Below are positions 5,361-6,591 of a stretch of 6,591 bases of DNA, piece by piece. Made by a program: the position numbers and the translations under genes. The notes beneath the pieces are model-generated. The model did no database searches. It saw nothing but the letters and a program-made list of their open reading frames with translations, and was not told where the DNA came from. The stretch comes from Candidatus Bathyarchaeum sp. (lineage in GTDB: Archaea; Thermoproteota; Bathyarchaeia; Bathyarchaeales; Bathyarchaeaceae): positions 1 through 6,591 of the forward strand of contig SOJY01000025.1 of NCBI GenBank assembly GCA_004376385.1, read 5' to 3'. Every line of letters begins with the position of its first letter. Position 1 is the stretch's first letter.

Positions 5361-6591
5361 AACTGGGAATCCGAGAAATATTCAAAATAACAAGAATCCA
5401 AAAAAAATATGACAGAAAAACAGGCGTCTTCAGAATTAACATCGCCTACAAAACAAAAACTGACGTCACCGACCGCACAATAAAAGTCGCTGAAGCCTTC
5501 GGCATCGGAGTAGACAACTTCCAAGAACACGTCATCTACGATAACGTGGAACTGAAGATCGCACCCAACGATGTAGTTTACATCACAGGAGACAGCGGAA
5601 GCGGAAAAAGCGTATTACTAAAGGCACTGGAAAAGGATCTGCAGCCAGAAACAGTAAACCTCAACAACATAAAGATCGACCCAAACAAGCCCCTCATCGA
5701 CACCGCTGGCGGAAACTTTAACCAAGGCTTAACTCTCCTATCCAGAGTTGGCTTGAACGACGCCTTCCTTTTTGTAAGACGCTACAGTCAACTCAGCGAC
5801 GGACAAAAATACAGATACAGATTAGCCAAAATGATCGAATCAGACAAGAAGTACTGGTTCGCAGACGAATTCTGCTCCACCCTAGACAGGGACACAGCCA
5901 AAATCGTTGCTTTCAACATCCAGAAAATCGCAAGAGAGGAAGGCAGAGCCGTTTTTGCTGCTACAACACACACGGACCTCTTTGAGGACTTGAAGCCGTC
6001 AATTCACATCCACAAACGGTTCGGAAGAGAAATCAAGGTCAATTACTACCCCAACAACATCAACAGAGAATGCAGCATCGTAAAAGAAATGCGTATAGAA
6101 AAAGGAACAAGGGCGGACTACAAGAAGTTAGCCCATTTTCACTACCGAGACTCCAGACTCTTTGCACACCACAAAATATTTACCATGAAAAGAAATGACG
6201 AAACCGTAGGCGCCATAGTCTATGGCTCTCCACCCCTCGCCGTAACGGGCAGACGCAAAGCCCTTGGAAAAAACTTGACAATCCAAGAGATCAACCGTGA
6301 CATAATCAGGATTTCCCGAGTAGTCATCCACCCCAAATACCGCACAATCGGATTAGGAGCAAAAATTGTGACCGAAACCCTTCCCTTAGCAGGCAAACCC
6401 TACGTGGAAACAATAGCAGTTATGGCAAAATACAACCCCTTCTTCGAGAAAGCAGGCATGACCAAAATCGCCGAAACCACACCCAACCCACAAGTATTGA
6501 AGATTGTGGAGAATCTGAGAGCCTTCAACTTCGATCCAGTCTTCCTCACTTCAGAAAGAACAAACATGAACAAACTGCAAAACATGACAGA
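5354..6591 (+). CDS. ABC-type ATPase fused to GNAT acetyltransferase (COG2401-like), 3' partial
   Basis: The frame stays open for 412 residues to the window end. An N-terminal region (1-58) precedes a compact ABC ATPase: Walker A GDSGSGKS (79-86), signature LSDGQ (147-151, normally LSGGQ), Walker B YWFADE (167-172), D-loop STLD (175-178) and switch His in ATTHTDL (206). A second domain from about 240 is a GNAT: core strand ISRVVIHPKY (320-329), acetyl-CoA loop RTIGLGAKIV (330-339) and the NPFFEKAGM end (361-369). The combination and the ITGDSGSGKS and VMAKYNPFFEKAGM wording match the archaeal/phage ABC-ATPase-acetyltransferase fusion. With no transmembrane partner it is soluble, not a transporter. 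Substrate is unknown; DNA base acylation or protein acetylation are possibilities. GTG at 5354 is the only reasonable start (next Met is residue 160) and overlaps the terminase stop by 7 bases; the ribosome binding site (AAGG, 5339-5342) is weak, suggesting translational coupling. Confidence 0.87.
   Translation, partial: MVKLGIREIFKITRIQKKYDRKTGVFRINIAYKTKTDVTDRTIKVAEAFGIGVDNFQEHVIYDNVELKIAPNDVVYITGDSGSGKSVLLKALEKDLQPETVNLNNIKIDPNKPLIDTAGGNFNQGLTLLSRVGLNDAFLFVRRYSQLSDGQKYRYRLAKMIESDKKYWFADEFCSTLDRDTAKIVAFNIQKIAREEGRAVFAATTHTDLFEDLKPSIHIHKRFGREIKVNYYPNNINRECSIVKEMRIEKGTRADYKKLAHFHYRDSRLFAHHKIFTMKRNDETVGAIVYGSPPLAVTGRRKALGKNLTIQEINRDIIRISRVVIHPKYRTIGLGAKIVTETLPLAGKPYVETIAVMAKYNPFFEKAGMTKIAETTPNPQVLKIVENLRAFNFDPVFLTSERTNMNKLQNMT

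Noticed and set aside
5210..5530. Minus-strand open frame spanning the terminase/ABC-GNAT junction
   Set aside because: It is opposite two motif-supported genes and its Phe/Ser/Tyr-rich product has no recognisable features.
5354..6591. Reading the last gene as an ABC transporter subunit
   Set aside because: It has no membrane segments and no permease neighbour, and its C-terminal half carries a GNAT acetyl-CoA-binding pattern, so it is a soluble ABC-ATPase fusion.

Overview
The window is part of a tailed-virus or provirus genome that most likely infects an archaeon. Eight complete or near-complete genes plus one 5'-partial gene all lie on the + strand. They are packed into one continuous transcript-like block: start and stop codons overlap or lie within a few bases, and no intergenic space is long enough to hold a promoter or terminator. 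The recognisable content is a siphovirus-type tail module followed by the packaging module: tail assembly chaperone, HK97-gp10-like protein, tape-measure-like protein, baseplate-hub/tail-tip protein, then the large terminase. An archaeal host is inferred from archaeal-type Shine-Dalgarno sequences (GGAGG, AGGTG, GTGATC), frequent GTG/TTG starts, and a final gene that matches the ABC-ATPase + GNAT acetyltransferase fusion family (COG2401 type) familiar from archaea and their mobile elements. An uncultured lineage such as Bathyarchaeia is possible, but the sequence alone does not fix the host.

Layout: 1-497 encodes a tail assembly chaperone whose C-terminal part is in the -1 frame. A perfect T TTT TTA slippery heptamer in the right register (288-294) lies inside the short stretch where both frames are open, so this looks like the lambda G/G-T type programmed frameshift. 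482-850 is an HK97-gp10-like tail completion/neck protein. 847-1392 is a very short tape-measure-like protein. 1389-3047 is a hub or tail-tip protein that seems to carry an inserted carbohydrate-binding-like beta-sandwich. 3049-3456 is a small conserved-looking beta-barrel-type protein of unknown function. 3437-3691 is a two-helix membrane protein (holin candidate). 3698-4033 is a small helical protein in the small-terminase position. 3999-5360 is the large terminase with ATPase and nuclease motifs intact. 5354-6591 (runs off the end) is the ABC-ATPase/GNAT fusion, overlapping the terminase stop by 7 bases.

How it fits together: the first four genes would build and cap a short non-contractile tail, with the hub protein likely contacting host surface glycans. 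The terminase pair would package DNA into procapsids made by head genes outside the window. The ABC-GNAT protein is translationally coupled to the terminase and could modify the packaged DNA or a protein partner; its role is unknown. The points most worth following up are the frameshift signal, the ABC-GNAT/terminase coupling, the hub insertion, the minimal tape measure, and a marked change in strand base composition inside the hub gene. I see no tRNA, rRNA, CRISPR array, insertion sequence or attachment site.
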